Of a stretch of 64,000 nucleotides of DNA, positions 31,855 to 45,100 are shown one piece after another. The notes beneath the pieces were generated by a model, which saw only the letters and a list, made by a program, of their open reading frames with translations, was not told the origin of the DNA and ran no database searches. The position numbers were made by a program, and so were the translations under genes. The DNA is from Pythium myriotylum (lineage: Eukaryota > Oomycota > Peronosporomycetes > Pythiales > Pythiaceae): NCBI GenBank assembly GCA_023091665.1, contig JALJCQ010000006.1, positions 1,331,365 to 1,395,364 of the forward strand. Direction: 5' to 3'. Position 1 is the first letter of the stretch. The number at the start of each line of letters is the position of its first letter.

Positions 31855-31927
31855 AGCTCGGCAGTTGAAGCTCGGCTGTAGAAGATTCTCCTGCAGAAGA
31901 TTCTCCGTGGAAGATTCGACATGTGGA
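31809..31927 (+). repeat. Truncated copia-A LTR (A5 3' LTR, first 119 bp)
   Basis: Same cut point as 21967, inside the duplicated unit. Confidence 0.9.
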
Positions 31928-32391
31928 ACGACAAGTTCGACGTGCTCCGCACCAAGCTTGGTGTTCAAGACGCAGTCGAGTCGAGGGGGAGTGTTGAAGA
32001 TGATGCGCCTCGAACCCAGCGTCATCATTCCAGTTGAAGCTCGGCAGTTACTGTGGAACGACATGCTTGGAGTCTTCATCGACATGAGAATGTCTCCCAC
32101 GCCAACCACTTGGACTGTGCTATCGTCGGCCAGATGCACGTCGACTGGGTCGATCTTCCTGTAGTTCATCATGAACTGCTTGGTTCGCGACATGTGCTGA
32201 GTCACACCCGAGTCGACCAACCACGCCGTGGATTGACTCGACTTGCCTTGGGTCTTCCCGACCGAGAACAGGTACTCGCCGGGGTCTTCATCTCGCGCAA
32301 GGTTGGCTCGCTGGAACCGTTGCCGAGGGTTGCCGTTTCCGTTTCCGTTGCCGTTGCCGCCGGAGTTGCCGTTGCCGTTGCCGTTGTCCTT
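31928..32391. repeat. Scrambled copia-A junction module, copy 2
   Basis: Identical by eye to 21968-22431: filler, RNase H end, 58-bp LTR start, filler, minus-strand gag/protease of the A3 subtype. Since such a junction is very unlikely to arise twice, it is the best proof of the segmental duplication. Confidence 0.9.
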
Positions 32392-32750
32392 TGTTGAAGA
32401 TGATGCGCCTCGAACCCAGCGTCATCATTCCAGTTGAAGCTCGGCAGTTGAAGCTCGGCTGTAGAAGAACCTCCTGCAGAAGATTCTCCGTGGAAGATTC
32501 GACATGTGGAAGATTCGACATGTGGAAGATTCTCCGTCTGGTTCTGGTTTGAATCCAGTGCCACCCATCGACTTCGTTGAAGTATCCACGAAGTCAGTTT
32601 ATGTTTGCATATGTTTACGATAGGTAGGACATACATTTGATTATGGTAGCGTAGGACACACACAGACGGCTTAGAGGTAGCAGCAGCGAACTAAGTCCCG
32701 ATCAACTCACTTTGCATTTTGCATCCCACCAACCAAGCGACCTTCCAACA
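32392..32750 (+). repeat. copia-A LTR (A6 5' LTR), 359 bp
   Basis: Same form as 22432-22790; Inr at 32707-32713. Confidence 0.94.
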
Positions 32751-32754
32751 GGTT

Positions 32755-35700
32755 ATGAGCCCAAGCCCAGCCGACTCTGCCTCCACCGACTTCGCCTCCC
32801 CAGCCTTCGCCATGGATTCGACCACCCCAGCCCGCATCAACAAGTTCGACGGAACCAACTTCCACACATGGAAGTTCAAGATGCAGATGGTGCTCGAAGA
32901 ACGCGACGTCTGGGAAGTTGTCTGTGGAGAGGTCAAACTCGAGCAGTGCCAGACCGACGCGGACCGAGCCCTCTTCAAGAAGAAGTCTCGCAAGGCGCTC
33001 GCGATGATCTGTCTCGCGATGGAAGACTCGCAGCTCCCGCTGGTTCGGTCGGCGAGTGGTGCGCAAGATGCATGGTCAAGACTGGAAGAACACTTCGAGA
33101 AGAAGAGCCTTGCCAACAAGCTCTTTCTTCGTCGTCGTTTCTTCACGACCATGATGGAAGAAGGTGACGATGTGCTCACGCACATCAACAAGCTCAAGAC
33201 CCTGGCGGAGCAACTCGACGCAGTCGGCGCTCCGGTCAGCGAAGACGACTTGGTGATCACGCTTCTCGGCAGTCTCAGCGAGTCGTACCAGTTCCTCATC
33301 ACGGCGTTGGAGTCGCGTGTCGACGCGCTCACGTGGGAACTCGTGACGTCTCGGCTGCTCCATGAAGACATGAAGCGCAAGGAGCAAGGTGGCGACGGAG
33401 CCACGCTTGGCCAGGCGTTCATGACAAGTGACGCGAAGCCCAAGGGCCGTGCAGTCAAGAAGACTGGCACGTGCAACTACTGCGGCAAGATCGGTCATTG
33501 GGCCGCGGAGTGCCACTCGCGTGTCAAGGACAACGGCAACGGCAACGGCAACTCCGGCGGCAACTCCAGCGGCAACGGCAACAGCAACGGCAACCCTCGG
33601 CAACGGTTCCAGCGAGCCAACCTTGCGCGAGATGAAGACCCCGGCGAGTACCTGTTCTCGGTCGGGAAGACCCAAGGCAAGTCGAGTCAATCCACGGCGT
33701 GGTTGGTCGACTCGGGTGCGACTCAGCACATGTCGCGAACCAAGCAGTTCATGATGAACTACAAGAAGATTGACCCAGTCGACGTGCATCTGGCCGATGA
33801 TGGCACGGTCCAAGCGGTCGGCGTGGGAGACATTCTCATGTCGATGAAGACTCCAAGCGGTGTCAAGAAGGGTTTGCTCACCAACGTGTGGCATATCCCC
33901 AAGCTCAGCCGCAACCTGTTCTCGGTCGGAAGATTCACGGAGGACGTTGCTCCCGTGACGTTCGACAAGGACGGTTGCTTTGTCATGCTGAAGGGCGCCA
34001 AGCGGACCATCGGCACTCGAATCGGCAAGGGTCTGTTCAAGCTCAACATGTCTCCAGTGTCGACTGAAGCAGCCCACGCCGCCAGTGCAAGACGAGGTCG
34101 CGCCATGTCCAAGTCGTACCTGTGGCACCTCCGACTCGGTCACATCGGCTTCAGCGGACTCGAAGCCATCGTCAAGAAGGACCTCGCCGACGGACTCGAC
34201 ATTGGGTCTGTGCAGGAGTGGGAGGTCTGTGAAGGCTGTGCACTCGGCAAGCTGACTCGCGTCAAGTTCCAGTCGGGCACGACCAAGCGGTCTGCGAATC
34301 TGCTTGACGTCGTGTACAGCGATGTGGCCGGCCCCATGAAGACTCCGACTTTCGGTGGCATGAAGTACTTCGCCACCTTCACCGACGACAAGTCTCGACT
34401 GTGCAAGTTGTACCTGATGCGGTCCAAGGACGAAGTCTACGACAAGTTCGTCGAGTTCGTCAACTGGGCCGAGAACCAAACCGGTCGTCGAGTCAAGGTG
34501 CTTCGAACCGACGGCGGCGGCGAGTACCAGTCGGCCAAGCTTGCCAAGTTCTGCCGCAAGCGTGGCATCGAGCACGATGTCACGCCGCCATACACGCCTC
34601 AGTTGAACGGTGTGGCGGAGCGCATGAACCGAACCATCGGTGAGTGTGGTCGTTGCAAGCTCCACCATGCCAACTTGTCCGACGAGTACTGGGGCGAAGC
34701 CGTCATGACTGCAGTCGAAGTTCGCAACCGACTTCCGACCCGCGCTCAAGACTTGTACAAGTCGCCGTACGAAGAATGGTACGGGAAGAAGCCCTTGCTC
34801 GCCAACTTCAAGGTGTTCGGCTGCCATGCGTACGTCCACGTGCCCAAGGAGAAGCGGTCGAAGTTCGACGCCCGAGCCATCTTGTGTCGGTTCCTCGGCT
34901 ACTCGGACCACGAGAAGGCGTATCGGTTTGAAGAAATCGCAACCGGCTGGATCGTCATCAGTCGAGACGCGCAGTTCATGGAAGACACATTCGACGATGG
35001 CAAGCGCGAAGAACCCTGGAGCAAGTCCGTCGAGTTCCGCGACGATGAAGATGATGAAGGTCAAGATGAAGCAACCGACAACCAAGATGATGAAGACATG
35101 GGTGAGCAGACAGCCTCACCAGCACCAAGTCAGCGCAGCTACGAGCGACCGGAGTGGCAACAGGGCCAGCGGTCGCAGCGTCCAGCAGCACCAGCATCGG
35201 CCCAGCAGCCGAATGTCGACTACGCACCAGGGTCCAAGCGCCACTCTCGCACGCACTCGCTCGAGAACCTGGCTGAACCGCCAGTTGAGAAGCGCTACGG
35301 ACGGGTTGGTCGCACAAGTGGTGCGACTCCACCACCCACGCAAGGTCCAAGGACATCGCTCGAAGATCTGTCTGCACTGCTCACGTCGATCGAAGAGGAA
35401 GGCGTAGAAGATGAAGATGAAGAAGGCGAAGACGTGCAAGAACAAGGGGGAGAAGACCAAGATTACGATCTCGAAGAGTTTGCTCTCGTCGTGAATTCAG
35501 GGGGAGAGTTGCCGACATCGTTCAAGTCGGCGATGGAATCCGACGACGCCAGCAACTGGAAGGAAGCCTGCGACTCCGAGCTCGAGTCGCTCAAGAAGAA
35601 CGAGACATGGGACCTAGTCCCTTTGCCAGCCGGACGCAAGGCCATCACCAGCAAGTGGGTGTTCAAGGTCAAGGAAACCGCCGAAGGACTTGTCGAACGG

Positions 35701-37134
35701 TACAAGGCTCGACTCGTTGCCAAGGGGTTCCTGCAGAAGTACGGCATCGACTTCGAAGAGACATTCGCACCCGTCGCCAAGTTCACGTCGATCCGCACCA
35801 TCCTCAGCATCGCCGCTCGACACAAGCTCATGATCCATCAGATGGATGTCAAGACGGCGTTCCTGAACGGCAACCTCGACGAAGAAATCTACATGAAGCA
35901 GCCCGAAGGCTTCGTCGACCAGCGCCACCCCGACTACGTGTGCAAGCTCAAGCGCTCGCTCTACGGTCTCAAGCAGTCGCCACGCATGTGGAACCAGACC
36001 ATCGACGCCTTCATGCGCAAGGTCGGCTTCACCAAGTGCGAGATGGACCACTGCGTGTACGTCAAGCGGAGCGGCTCAGCGATGATCTTCGTGGTGATCT
36101 ACGTCGACGACCTCATCCTCGCCTGCAACAGCCTCGAGTTGCTCACGGCGACCAAGCGTGCACTCAGCGAACGCTTCGAGATGTCCGACCTCGGCGAACT
36201 CAAGTACTGCCTCGGCATGGAAGTTGATCAAGACCCCAAGTCCGGCGACGTGACCATGCGGCAGACCAAGTTCCTGCAGTCGATCCTGACCAAGTTCGGC
36301 ATGCAAGACTGCAAACCAGTGAGGACCCCTCAAGACCCCGGACTCAAGCTGACCAAGGCCATGTGTGAAGGTGGTTGCAAGCACGAAGACACCATGAAGA
36401 ACGTGCCGTACCGAAGTGCAGTCGGCGCACTCATGTACCTCATGGTCGGCACTCGACCAGACCTCGCAGCGGCAGTCGGCACACTCAGCCAGTTTGCCGC
36501 GGACCCGTGTCCAACACACTGGCAAGCTCTCAAGCGTGTGCTCCGGTATCTGCAAGCGACTCCGACCTACGGCCTGCAGTTCTCGGCATCGAACGACGGA
36601 AGACTGGTCGGCTACTCCGACGCCGACTGGGCTGGCGACATCGAGTCACGTCGAAGCACCAGCGGCTACGTGTTCATGCTCAACGGCGGATGCATCAGCT
36701 GGCGCAGCAAGAAGCAGCGAACTGTCGCCCTCTCCTCGACCGAAGCAGAGTACATGGCTCTATCGGAAGCGATCCAAGAAGCCGTGTGGCTCAAGGCGTT
36801 CCTGTGCGAACTCGGCGAAGTTGCAAGTGACCAAGCGCTCACGGTGTACGAAGACAACCAAGGTGCGATCGCGTTGGCCAAGAACCCCGAGTTCCACAAG
36901 CGCACCAAGCACATCGACATTCGCTACCACTTCGTTCGTGAGAAGGTCGAGGACGGTCAAGTGTGTCTGCAGTATTGCCCGACCCAAGACATGCTTGCCG
37001 ACATCATGACCAAGCCGATCCCCACTGTCCAGTTCGACGTGCTCCGCACCAAGCTTGGTGTTCAAGACGCAGTCGAGTCGAGGGGGAGTGTTGAAGATGA
37101 TGCGCCTCGAACCCAGCGTCATCATTCCAGTTGA
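32755..37134 (+). CDS. copia-A6 Gag-Pol polyprotein, intact, 1,459 aa
   Basis: Gag, CCHC knuckle, protease, integrase, RT and RNase H all present with the catalytic residues listed for A4. Gag to integrase matches A4. Parts of RT and RNase H carry silent variants typical of A5 (for example CTAC for GTAC near 36565 and TGCCGC for TGTCGC near 34550), which suggests gene conversion or crossover between copies after duplication. The start is the primer-site ATG and the stop lies in the LTR. Confidence 0.95.
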   Translation: MSPSPADSASTDFASPAFAMDSTTPARINKFDGTNFHTWKFKMQMVLEERDVWEVVCGEVKLEQCQTDADRALFKKKSRKALAMICLAMEDSQLPLVRSASGAQDAWSRLEEHFEKKSLANKLFLRRRFFTTMMEEGDDVLTHINKLKTLAEQLDAVGAPVSEDDLVITLLGSLSESYQFLITALESRVDALTWELVTSRLLHEDMKRKEQGGDGATLGQAFMTSDAKPKGRAVKKTGTCNYCGKIGHWAAECHSRVKDNGNGNGNSGGNSSGNGNSNGNPRQRFQRANLARDEDPGEYLFSVGKTQGKSSQSTAWLVDSGATQHMSRTKQFMMNYKKIDPVDVHLADDGTVQAVGVGDILMSMKTPSGVKKGLLTNVWHIPKLSRNLFSVGRFTEDVAPVTFDKDGCFVMLKGAKRTIGTRIGKGLFKLNMSPVSTEAAHAASARRGRAMSKSYLWHLRLGHIGFSGLEAIVKKDLADGLDIGSVQEWEVCEGCALGKLTRVKFQSGTTKRSANLLDVVYSDVAGPMKTPTFGGMKYFATFTDDKSRLCKLYLMRSKDEVYDKFVEFVNWAENQTGRRVKVLRTDGGGEYQSAKLAKFCRKRGIEHDVTPPYTPQLNGVAERMNRTIGECGRCKLHHANLSDEYWGEAVMTAVEVRNRLPTRAQDLYKSPYEEWYGKKPLLANFKVFGCHAYVHVPKEKRSKFDARAILCRFLGYSDHEKAYRFEEIATGWIVISRDAQFMEDTFDDGKREEPWSKSVEFRDDEDDEGQDEATDNQDDEDMGEQTASPAPSQRSYERPEWQQGQRSQRPAAPASAQQPNVDYAPGSKRHSRTHSLENLAEPPVEKRYGRVGRTSGATPPPTQGPRTSLEDLSALLTSIEEEGVEDEDEEGEDVQEQGGEDQDYDLEEFALVVNSGGELPTSFKSAMESDDASNWKEACDSELESLKKNETWDLVPLPAGRKAITSKWVFKVKETAEGLVERYKARLVAKGFLQKYGIDFEETFAPVAKFTSIRTILSIAARHKLMIHQMDVKTAFLNGNLDEEIYMKQPEGFVDQRHPDYVCKLKRSLYGLKQSPRMWNQTIDAFMRKVGFTKCEMDHCVYVKRSGSAMIFVVIYVDDLILACNSLELLTATKRALSERFEMSDLGELKYCLGMEVDQDPKSGDVTMRQTKFLQSILTKFGMQDCKPVRTPQDPGLKLTKAMCEGGCKHEDTMKNVPYRSAVGALMYLMVGTRPDLAAAVGTLSQFAADPCPTHWQALKRVLRYLQATPTYGLQFSASNDGRLVGYSDADWAGDIESRRSTSGYVFMLNGGCISWRSKKQRTVALSSTEAEYMALSEAIQEAVWLKAFLCELGEVASDQALTVYEDNQGAIALAKNPEFHKRTKHIDIRYHFVREKVEDGQVCLQYCPTQDMLADIMTKPIPTVQFDVLRTKLGVQDAVESRGSVEDDAPRTQRHHSS

Positions 37135-37436
37135 AGCTCGGCAGTTGAAGCTCGGCTGTAGAAGATTCTCCTGCAGAAGATTCTCCGTGGAAGATTCGAC
37201 ATGTGGAAGATTCGACATGTGGAAGATTCGACATGTGGAAGATTCTCCGTCTGGTTCTGGTTTGAATCCAGTGCCACCCATCGACTTCGTTGAAGTATCC
37301 ACGAAGTCAGTTTATGTTTGCATATGTTTACGACAGGTAGGACACACACAGACGGCTTAGAGGTAGCAGTAGCGAACTAAGTCCCGATCAATTCACTTTG
37401 CATTTTGCATCCCACCAACCAAGCGACCTTCCAACA
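37089..37436 (+). repeat. copia-A LTR shared by A6 and A7, 348 bp
   Basis: Like 27129-27476 except GAAGATTCTCC in place of GAAGAACCTCC near 37162. Inr at 37393-37399; primer site of A7 at 37437-37451. Confidence 0.94.
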
Positions 37437-37440
37437 GGTT

Positions 37441-40400
37441 ATGAGCCCAAGCCCAGCCGACTCTGCCTCCACCGACTTCGCCTCCCCAGCCTTCGCCATG
37501 GATTCGACCACCCCAGCCCGCATCAACAAGTTCGACGGAACCAACTTCCACACATGGAAGTTCAAGATGCAGATGGTGCTCGAAGAACGCGACGTCTGGG
37601 AAGTTGTCTGTGGAGAGGTCAAACTCGAGCAGTGCCAGACCGACGCGGACCGAGCCCTCTTCAAGAAGAAGTCTCGCAAGGCGCTCGCGATGATCTGTCT
37701 CGCGATGGAAGACTCGCAGCTCCCGCTGGTTCGGTCGGCGAGTGGTGCGCAAGATGCATGGTCAAGACTGGAAGAACACTTCGAGAAGAAGAGCCTTGCC
37801 AACAAGCTCTTTCTTCGTCGTCGTTTCTTCACGACCATGATGGAAGAAGGTGACGATGTGCTCACGCACATCAACAAGCTCAAGACCCTGGCGGAGCAAC
37901 TCGACGCAGTCGGCGCTTCGGTCAGCGAAGACGACTTGGTGATCACGCTTCTCGGCAGTCTCAGCGAGTCGTACCAGTTCCTCATCACGGCGTTGGAGTC
38001 GCGTGTCGACGCGCTCACGTGGGAACTCGTGACGTCTCGGCTGCTCCATGAAGACATGAAGCGCAAGGAGCAAGGTGGCGACGGAGCCACGCTTGGCCAA
38101 GCGTTCATGACAAGTGACGCGAAGCCCAAGGGCCGTGCAGTCAAGAAGACTGGCACGTGCAACTACTGCGGCAAGATCGGTCATTGGGCCGCGGAGTGCC
38201 ACTCGCGTGTCAAGGACAACGGCAACGGCAACTCCGGCGGCAACGGCAACGGAAACGGCAACGGCAACCCTCGGCAACGGTTCCAGCGAGCCAACCCTGC
38301 GCGAGATGAAGACCCCGGCGAGTACCTGTTCTCGGTCGGGAAGACCCAAGGCAAGTCGAGTCAATCCACGGCGTGGTTGGTCGACTCGGGTGCGACTCAG
38401 CACATGTCGCGAACCAAGCAGTTCATGATGAACTACAAGAAGATTGACCCAGTCGACGTGCATCTGGCCGATGATGGCACGGTCCAAGCGGTCGGCGTGG
38501 GAGACATTCTCATGTCGATGAAGACTCCAAGCGGTGTCAAGAAGGGTTTGCTCACCAACGTGTGGCATATCCCCAAGCTCAGCCGCAACCTGTTCTCGGT
38601 CGGAAGATTCACGGAGGACGTTGCTCCCGTGACGTTCGACAAGGACGGTTGCTTCGTCGTTCTCAAGGGCGCCAAGCGGACCATCGGCACTCGAATCGGC
38701 AAGGGTCTGTTCAAGCTCAACATGTCTCCAGTGTCGACTGAAGCAGCCCACGCCGCCAGTACAAGACGAGGTCGCGCCATGTCCAAGTCGTACCTGTGGC
38801 ACCTCCGACTCGGTCACATCGGCTTCAGCGGTCTCGAAGCCATCGTCAAGAAGGACCTCGCCGACGGACTCGATATCGGGTCTGTGCAGGAGTGGGAGGT
38901 CTGTGAAGGCTGTGCACTCGGCAAGCTGACTCGCGTCAAGTTCCAGTCGGGCACGACCAAGCGGTCTGCGAATCTGCTTGACGTCGTGTACAGCGATGTG
39001 GCCGGCCCCATGAAGACTCCGACTTTCGGTGGCATGAAGTACTTTGCCACCTTCACCGACGACAAGTCTCGACTGTGCAAGTTGTACCTGATGCGGTCCA
39101 AGGACGAAGTCTACGACAAGTTCGTCGAGTTCGTCAACTGGGCCGAGAACCAAACCGGTCGTCGAGTCAAGGTGCTTCGAACCGACGGCGGCGGCGAGTA
39201 CCAGTCGGCCAAGCTTGCCAAGTTCTGCCGCAAGCGTGGCATCGAGCACGATGTCACGCCGCCATACACGCCTCAGTTGAACGGTGTGGCGGAGCGCATG
39301 AACCGAACCATCGGTGAGTGTGGTCGTTGCAAGCTCCACCATGCCAACTTGTCCGACGAGTACTGGGGCGAAGCCGTCATGACTGCAGTCGAAGTTCGCA
39401 ACCGACTTCCGACCCGCGCTCAAGACTTGTACAAGTCGCCGTACGAAGAATGGTACGGGAAGAAGCCCTTGCTCGCCAACTTCAAGGTGTTCGGCTGCCA
39501 TGCGTACGTCCACGTGCCCAAGGAGAAGCGGTCGAAGTTCGACGCCCGAGCCATCTTGTGTCGGTTCCTCGGCTACTCGGACCACGAGAAGGCGTATCGG
39601 TTTGAAGAAATCGCAACCGGCTGGATCGTCATCAGTCGAGACGCGCAGTTCATGGAAGACACATTCGACGATGGCAAGCGCGAAGAACCCTGGAGCAAGT
39701 CCGTCGAGTTCCGCGACGATGAAGATGATGAAGGTCAAGATGAAGCAACCGACAACCAAGATGATGAAGACATGGGTGAGCAGACAGCCTCACCAGCACC
39801 AAGTCAGCGCAGCTACGAGCGACCGGAGTGGCAACAGGGCCAGCGGTCGCAGCGTCCAGCAGCACCAGCATCGGCCCAGCAGCCGAATGTCGACTACGCA
39901 CCAGGGTCCAAGCGCCACTCTCGCACGCACTCGCTCGAGAACCTGGCTGAACCGCCAGTTGAGAAGCGCTACGGACGGGTTGGTCGCACAAGTGGTGCGA
40001 CTCCACCACCCACGCAAGGTCCAAGGACATCGCTCGAAGATCTGTCTGCACTGCTCACGTCGATCGAAGAGGAAGGCGTAGAAGATGAAGATGAAGAAGG
40101 CGAAGACGTGCAAGAACAAGGGGGAGAAGACCAAGATTACGATCTCGAAGAGTTTGCTCTCGTCGTGAATTCAGGGGGAGAGTTGCCGACATCGTTCAAG
40201 TCGGCGATGGAATCCGACGACGCCAGCAACTGGAAGGAAGCCTGCGACTCCGAGCTCGAGTCGCTCAAGAAGAACGAGACATGGGACCTAGTCCCTTTGC
40301 CAGCCGGACGCAAGGCCATCACCAGCAAGTGGGTGTTCAAGGTCAAGGAAACCGCCGAAGGACTTGTCGAACGGTACAAGGCTCGACTCGTTGCCAAGGG

Positions 40401-41808
40401 GTTCCTGCAGAAGTACGGCATCGACTTCGAAGAGACATTCGCACCCGTCGCCAAGTTCACGTCGATCCGCACCATCCTCAGCATCGCCGCTCGACACAAG
40501 CTCATGATCCATCAGATGGATGTCAAGACGGCGTTCCTGAACGGCAACCTCGACGAAGAAATCTACATGAAGCAGCCCGAAGGCTTCGTCGACCAGCGCC
40601 ACCCCGACTACGTGTGCAAGCTCAAGCGCTCGCTCTACGGTCTCAAGCAGTCGCCACGCATGTGGAACCAGACCATCGACGCCTTCATGCGCAAGGTCGG
40701 CTTCACCAAGTGCGAGATGGACCACTGCGTGTACGTCAAGCGGAGCGGCTCAGCGATGATCTTCGTGGTGATCTACGTCGACGACCTCATCCTCGCCTGC
40801 AACAGCCTCGAGTTGCTCACGGCGACCAAGCGTGCACTCAGCGAACGCTTCGAGATGTCCGACCTCGGCGAACTCAAGTACTGCCTCGGCATGGAAGTTG
40901 ATCAAGACCCCAAGTCCGGCGACGTGACCATGCGGCAGACCAAGTTCCTGCAGTCGATCCTGACCAAGTTCGGCATGCAAGACTGCAAACCAGTGAGGAC
41001 CCCTCAAGACCCCGGACTCAAGCTGACCAAGGCCATGTGTGAAGGTGGTTGCAAGCACGAAGACACCATGAAGAACGTGCCGTACCGAAGTGCAGTCGGC
41101 GCACTCATGTACCTCATGGTCGGCACTCGACCAGACCTCGCAGCGGCAGTCGGCACACTCAGCCAGTTTGCCGCGGACCCGTGTCCAACACACTGGCAAG
41201 CTCTCAAGCGTGTGCTCCGGTATCTGCAAGCGACTCCGACCTACGGCCTGCAGTTCTCGGCATCGAACGACGGAAGACTGGTCGGCTACTCCGACGCCGA
41301 CTGGGCTGGCGACATCGAGTCACGTCGAAGCACCAGCGGCTACGTGTTCATGCTCAACGGCGGATGCATCAGCTGGCACAGCAAGAAGCAGCGAACTGTC
41401 GCCCTCTCCTCGACCGAAGCAGAGTACATGGCTCTATCGGAAGCGATCCAAGAAGCCGTGTGGCTCAAGGCGTTCCTGTGCGAACTCGGCGAAGTTGCAA
41501 GCGACCAAGCGCTCACGGTGTACGAAGACAACCAAGGTGCGATCGCGTTGGCCAAGAACCCCGAGTTCCACAAGCGCACCAAGCACATCGACATTCGCTA
41601 CCACTTCGTTCGTGAGAAGGTCGAGGACGGCCAAGTGTCTCTCCAGTATTGCCCGACCCAAGACATGCTTGCCGACATCATGACCAAGCCGATCCCCACT
41701 GTCCAGTTCGACGTGCTCCGCACCAAGCTTGGTGTTCAAGACGCAGTCGAGTCGAGGGGGAGTGTTGAAGATGATGCGCCTCGAACCCAGCGTCATCATT
41801 CCAGTTGA
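37441..41808 (+). CDS. copia-A7 Gag-Pol polyprotein, intact, 1,455 aa
   Basis: Second-subtype protein like A5, with all domains and catalytic residues present. The Asn/Gly linker is two residues shorter than in A5 through loss of one GGCAAC hexamer. The frame is complete from the primer-site ATG to the stop 45 bases into the LTR. Both flanking LTRs are full length (348 and 375 bp) but of different types, as expected in an array formed by LTR-LTR recombination. Confidence 0.95.
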   Translation: MSPSPADSASTDFASPAFAMDSTTPARINKFDGTNFHTWKFKMQMVLEERDVWEVVCGEVKLEQCQTDADRALFKKKSRKALAMICLAMEDSQLPLVRSASGAQDAWSRLEEHFEKKSLANKLFLRRRFFTTMMEEGDDVLTHINKLKTLAEQLDAVGASVSEDDLVITLLGSLSESYQFLITALESRVDALTWELVTSRLLHEDMKRKEQGGDGATLGQAFMTSDAKPKGRAVKKTGTCNYCGKIGHWAAECHSRVKDNGNGNSGGNGNGNGNGNPRQRFQRANPARDEDPGEYLFSVGKTQGKSSQSTAWLVDSGATQHMSRTKQFMMNYKKIDPVDVHLADDGTVQAVGVGDILMSMKTPSGVKKGLLTNVWHIPKLSRNLFSVGRFTEDVAPVTFDKDGCFVVLKGAKRTIGTRIGKGLFKLNMSPVSTEAAHAASTRRGRAMSKSYLWHLRLGHIGFSGLEAIVKKDLADGLDIGSVQEWEVCEGCALGKLTRVKFQSGTTKRSANLLDVVYSDVAGPMKTPTFGGMKYFATFTDDKSRLCKLYLMRSKDEVYDKFVEFVNWAENQTGRRVKVLRTDGGGEYQSAKLAKFCRKRGIEHDVTPPYTPQLNGVAERMNRTIGECGRCKLHHANLSDEYWGEAVMTAVEVRNRLPTRAQDLYKSPYEEWYGKKPLLANFKVFGCHAYVHVPKEKRSKFDARAILCRFLGYSDHEKAYRFEEIATGWIVISRDAQFMEDTFDDGKREEPWSKSVEFRDDEDDEGQDEATDNQDDEDMGEQTASPAPSQRSYERPEWQQGQRSQRPAAPASAQQPNVDYAPGSKRHSRTHSLENLAEPPVEKRYGRVGRTSGATPPPTQGPRTSLEDLSALLTSIEEEGVEDEDEEGEDVQEQGGEDQDYDLEEFALVVNSGGELPTSFKSAMESDDASNWKEACDSELESLKKNETWDLVPLPAGRKAITSKWVFKVKETAEGLVERYKARLVAKGFLQKYGIDFEETFAPVAKFTSIRTILSIAARHKLMIHQMDVKTAFLNGNLDEEIYMKQPEGFVDQRHPDYVCKLKRSLYGLKQSPRMWNQTIDAFMRKVGFTKCEMDHCVYVKRSGSAMIFVVIYVDDLILACNSLELLTATKRALSERFEMSDLGELKYCLGMEVDQDPKSGDVTMRQTKFLQSILTKFGMQDCKPVRTPQDPGLKLTKAMCEGGCKHEDTMKNVPYRSAVGALMYLMVGTRPDLAAAVGTLSQFAADPCPTHWQALKRVLRYLQATPTYGLQFSASNDGRLVGYSDADWAGDIESRRSTSGYVFMLNGGCISWHSKKQRTVALSSTEAEYMALSEAIQEAVWLKAFLCELGEVASDQALTVYEDNQGAIALAKNPEFHKRTKHIDIRYHFVREKVEDGQVSLQYCPTQDMLADIMTKPIPTVQFDVLRTKLGVQDAVESRGSVEDDAPRTQRHHSS

Positions 41809-42137
41809 AGCTCGGCAGTTGAAGCTCGGCTGTAGAAGATTCTCCTGCAGAAGATTCTCCGTGGAAGATTCGACATGTGGAAGATTCGACATGTGGAAGA
41901 TTCGACATGTGGAAGATTCTCCGTCTGGTTCTGGTTTGAATCCAGTGCCACCCATCGACTTCGTTGAAGTATCCACGAAGTCAGTTTATGTTTGCATATG
42001 TTTACGATAGGTAGGACATACATTTGATTATGGTAGCGTAGGACACACACAGACGGCTTAGAGGTAGCAGTAGCGAACTAAGTCCCGATCAATTCACTTT
42101 GCATTTTGCATCCCACCAACCAAGCGACCTTCCAACA
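41763..42137 (+). repeat. copia-A LTR shared by A7 and A8, long form 375 bp
   Basis: Three 16-bp units and the 27-bp block both present. Inr at 42094-42100. Its exact CAACA terminus is followed not by a primer site but directly by gag DNA at 42138. Confidence 0.94.
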
Positions 42138-45100
42138 AAGACTGGAAGAACACTTCGAGAAGAAGAGCCTTGCCAACAAGCTCTTTCTTCGTCGTCGTTT
42201 CTTCACGACCATGATGGAAGAAGGTGACGATGTGCTCACGCACATCAACAAGCTCAAGACCCTGGCCGAGCAACTCGACGCAGTCGGCGCTTCGGTCAGC
42301 GAAGACGACTTGGTGATCACGCTTCTCGGCAGTCTCAGCGAGTCGTACCAGTTCCTCATCACGGCGTTGGAGTCGCGTGTCGACGCGCTCACGTGGGAAC
42401 TCGTGACGTCTCGGCTGCTCCATGAAGACATGAAGCGCAAGGAGCAAGGTGGCGACGGAGCCACGCTTGGCCAAGCGTTCATGACAAGTGACGCGAAGCC
42501 CAAGGGCCGTGCAGTCAAGAAGACTGGCACGTGCAACTACTGCGGCAAGATCGGTCATTGGGCCGCGGAGTGCCACTCGCGTGTCAAGGACAACGGCAAC
42601 GGCAACTCCGGCGGCAACGGCAACGGAAACGGCAACGGCAACCCTCGGCAACGGTTCCAGCGAGCGAACCTTGCGCGAGATGAAGACCCCGGCGAGTACC
42701 TGTTCTCGGTCGGGAAGACCCAAGGCAAGTCGAGTCAATCCACGGCGTGGTTGGTCGACTCGGGTGCGACTCAGCACATGTCGCGAACCAAGCAGTTCAT
42801 GATGAAATACAAGAAGATTGACCCAGTCGACGTGCATCTGGCCGATGATGGCACGGTCCAAGCGGTCGGCGTGGGAGACATTCTCATGTCGATGAAGACT
42901 CCAAGCGGTGTCAAGAAGGGTTTGCTCACCAACGTGTGGCATATCCCCAAGCTCAGCCGCAACCTGTTCTCGGTCGGAAGATTCACGGAGGACGTTGCTC
43001 CCGTGACGTTCGACAAGGACGGTTGCTTCGTCGTTCTCAAGGGCGCCAAGCGGACCATCGGCACTCGAATCGGCAAGGGTCTGTTCAAGCTCAACATGTC
43101 TCCAGTGTCGACTGAAGCAGCCCACGCCGCCAGTACAAGACGAGGTCGCGCCATGTCCAAGTCGTACCTGTGGCACCTCCGACTCGGTCACATCGGCTTC
43201 AGCGGTCTCGAAGCCATCGTCAAGAAGGACCTCGCCGACGGACTCGATATCGGGTCTGTGCAGGAGTGGGAGGTCTGTGAAGGCTGTGCACTCGGCAAGC
43301 TGACTCGCGTCAAGTTCAAGTCGGGCACGACCAAGCGGTCTGCGAATCTGCTTGACGTCGTGTACAGCGATGTGGCCGGCCCCATGAAGACTCCGACTTT
43401 CGGTGGCATGAAGTACTTTGCCACCTTCACCGACGACAAGTCTCGACTGTGCAAGTTGTACCTGATGCGGTCCAAGGACGAAGTCTACGACAAGTTCGTC
43501 GAGTTCGTCAACTGGGCCGAGAACCAAACCGGTCGTCGAGTCAAGGTGCTTCGAACCGACGGCGGCGGCGAGTACCAGTCGGCCAAGCTTGCCAAGTTCT
43601 GTCGCAAGCGTGGCATCGAGCACGATGTCACGCCGCCATACACGCCTCAGTTGAACGGTGTGGCGGAGCGCATGAACCGAACCATCGGTGAGTGTGGTCG
43701 TTGCAAGCTCCACCATGCCAACTTGTCCGACGAGTACTGGGGCGAAGCCGTCATGACTGCAGTCGAAGTTCGCAACCGACTTCCGACCCGCGCTCAAGAC
43801 TTGTACAAGTCGCCGTACGAAGAATGGTACGGGAAGAAGCCCTTGCTCGCCAACTTCAAGGTGTTCGGCTGCCATGCGTACGTCCACGTGCCCAAGGAGA
43901 AGCGGTCGAAGTTCGACGCCCGAGCCATCTTGTGTCGGTTCCTCGGCTACTCGGACCACGAGAAGGCGTATCGGTTTGAAGAAATCGCAACCGGTCGGAT
44001 CGTCATCAGTCGAGACGCACAGTTCATGGAAGACACGTTCGACGATGGCAAGCGCGAAGAACCCTGGAGCAAGTCCGTCGAGTTCCGCGACCCTGGAGCA
44101 AGTCCGTCGAGTTCCGCGACGATGAAGATGATGAAGATGAAGCAACCGACAACCAAGATGATGAAGACATGGGTGAGCAGACAGCCTCACCAGCAACAAG
44201 TCAGCGCAGCTACGAGCGACCGGAGTGGCATCAGGGCCAGCGGTCGCAGCGTCCAGCAGCACCAGCATCGGCCCAGCAGCCGAATGTCGACTACGCACCA
44301 GGGTCCAAGCGCCACTCTCGCACGCACTCGCTCGAGAACCTGGCTGAACCGCCAGTTGAGAAGCGCTACGGACGGGTTGGTCGCACAAGTGGTGCGACTC
44401 CACCACCCACGCAAGGTTCAAGGACATCGCTCGAAGATCTGTCTGCACTGCTCACGTCGATCGAAGAGGAAGGCGTAGAAGATGAAGATGAAGAAGGCGA
44501 AGACGTGCAAGAACAAGGGGGAGAAGACCAAGATTACGATCTCGAAGAGTTTGCTCTCGTCGTGAATTCAGGGGGAGAGTTGCCGACATCGTTCAAGTCG
44601 GCGATGGAATCCGACGACGCCAGCAACTGGAAGGAAGCCTGCGACTCCGAGCTCGAGTCGCTCAAGAAGAACGAGACATGGGACCTAGTCCCTTTGCCAG
44701 CCGGACGCAAGGCCATCACCAGCAAGTGGGTGTTCAAGGTCAAGGAAACCGCCGAAGGACTTGTCGAACGGTACAAGGCTCGACTCGTTGCCAAGGGGTT
44801 CCTGCAGAAGTACGGCATCGACTTCGAAGAGACATTCGCACCCGTCGCCAAGTTCACGTCGATCCGCACCATCCTCAGCATCGCCGCTCGACACAAGCTC
44901 ATGATCCATCAGATGGATGTCAAGACGGCGTTCCTGAACGGCAACCTCGACGAAGAAATCTACATGAAGCAGCCCGAAGGCTTCGTCGACCAGCGCCACC
45001 CCGACTACGTGTGCAAGCTCAAGCGCTCGCTCTACGGTCTCAAGCAGTCGCCACGCATGTGGAACCAGACCATCGACGCCTTCATGCGCAAGGTCGGCTT

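Larger units (their letters stand above)
32392..37436 (+). mobile_element. copia-A6, complete element
   Basis: LTR 32392-32750, primer site 32751-32765, intact Gag-Pol, LTR 37089-37436. Counterpart of A4 in duplication unit 2, with its 3' LTR shared with A7. Confidence 0.92.
21540..41460 (+). repeat. Tandem segmental duplication, two units of about 9.96 kb
   Basis: Unit 1 runs from about 21.54 to 31.50 kb and unit 2 from about 31.50 to 41.46 kb. Equivalent features are 9,960 bp apart: LTRs 22432/32392 and 27129/37089, start codons 22795/32755 and 27481/37441, and the scrambled module 21968/31928. Only scattered substitutions and a 6-bp deletion in A7 separate the units. Edges are approximate because copia-A RNase H DNA lies on both sides. 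Confidence 0.85.
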
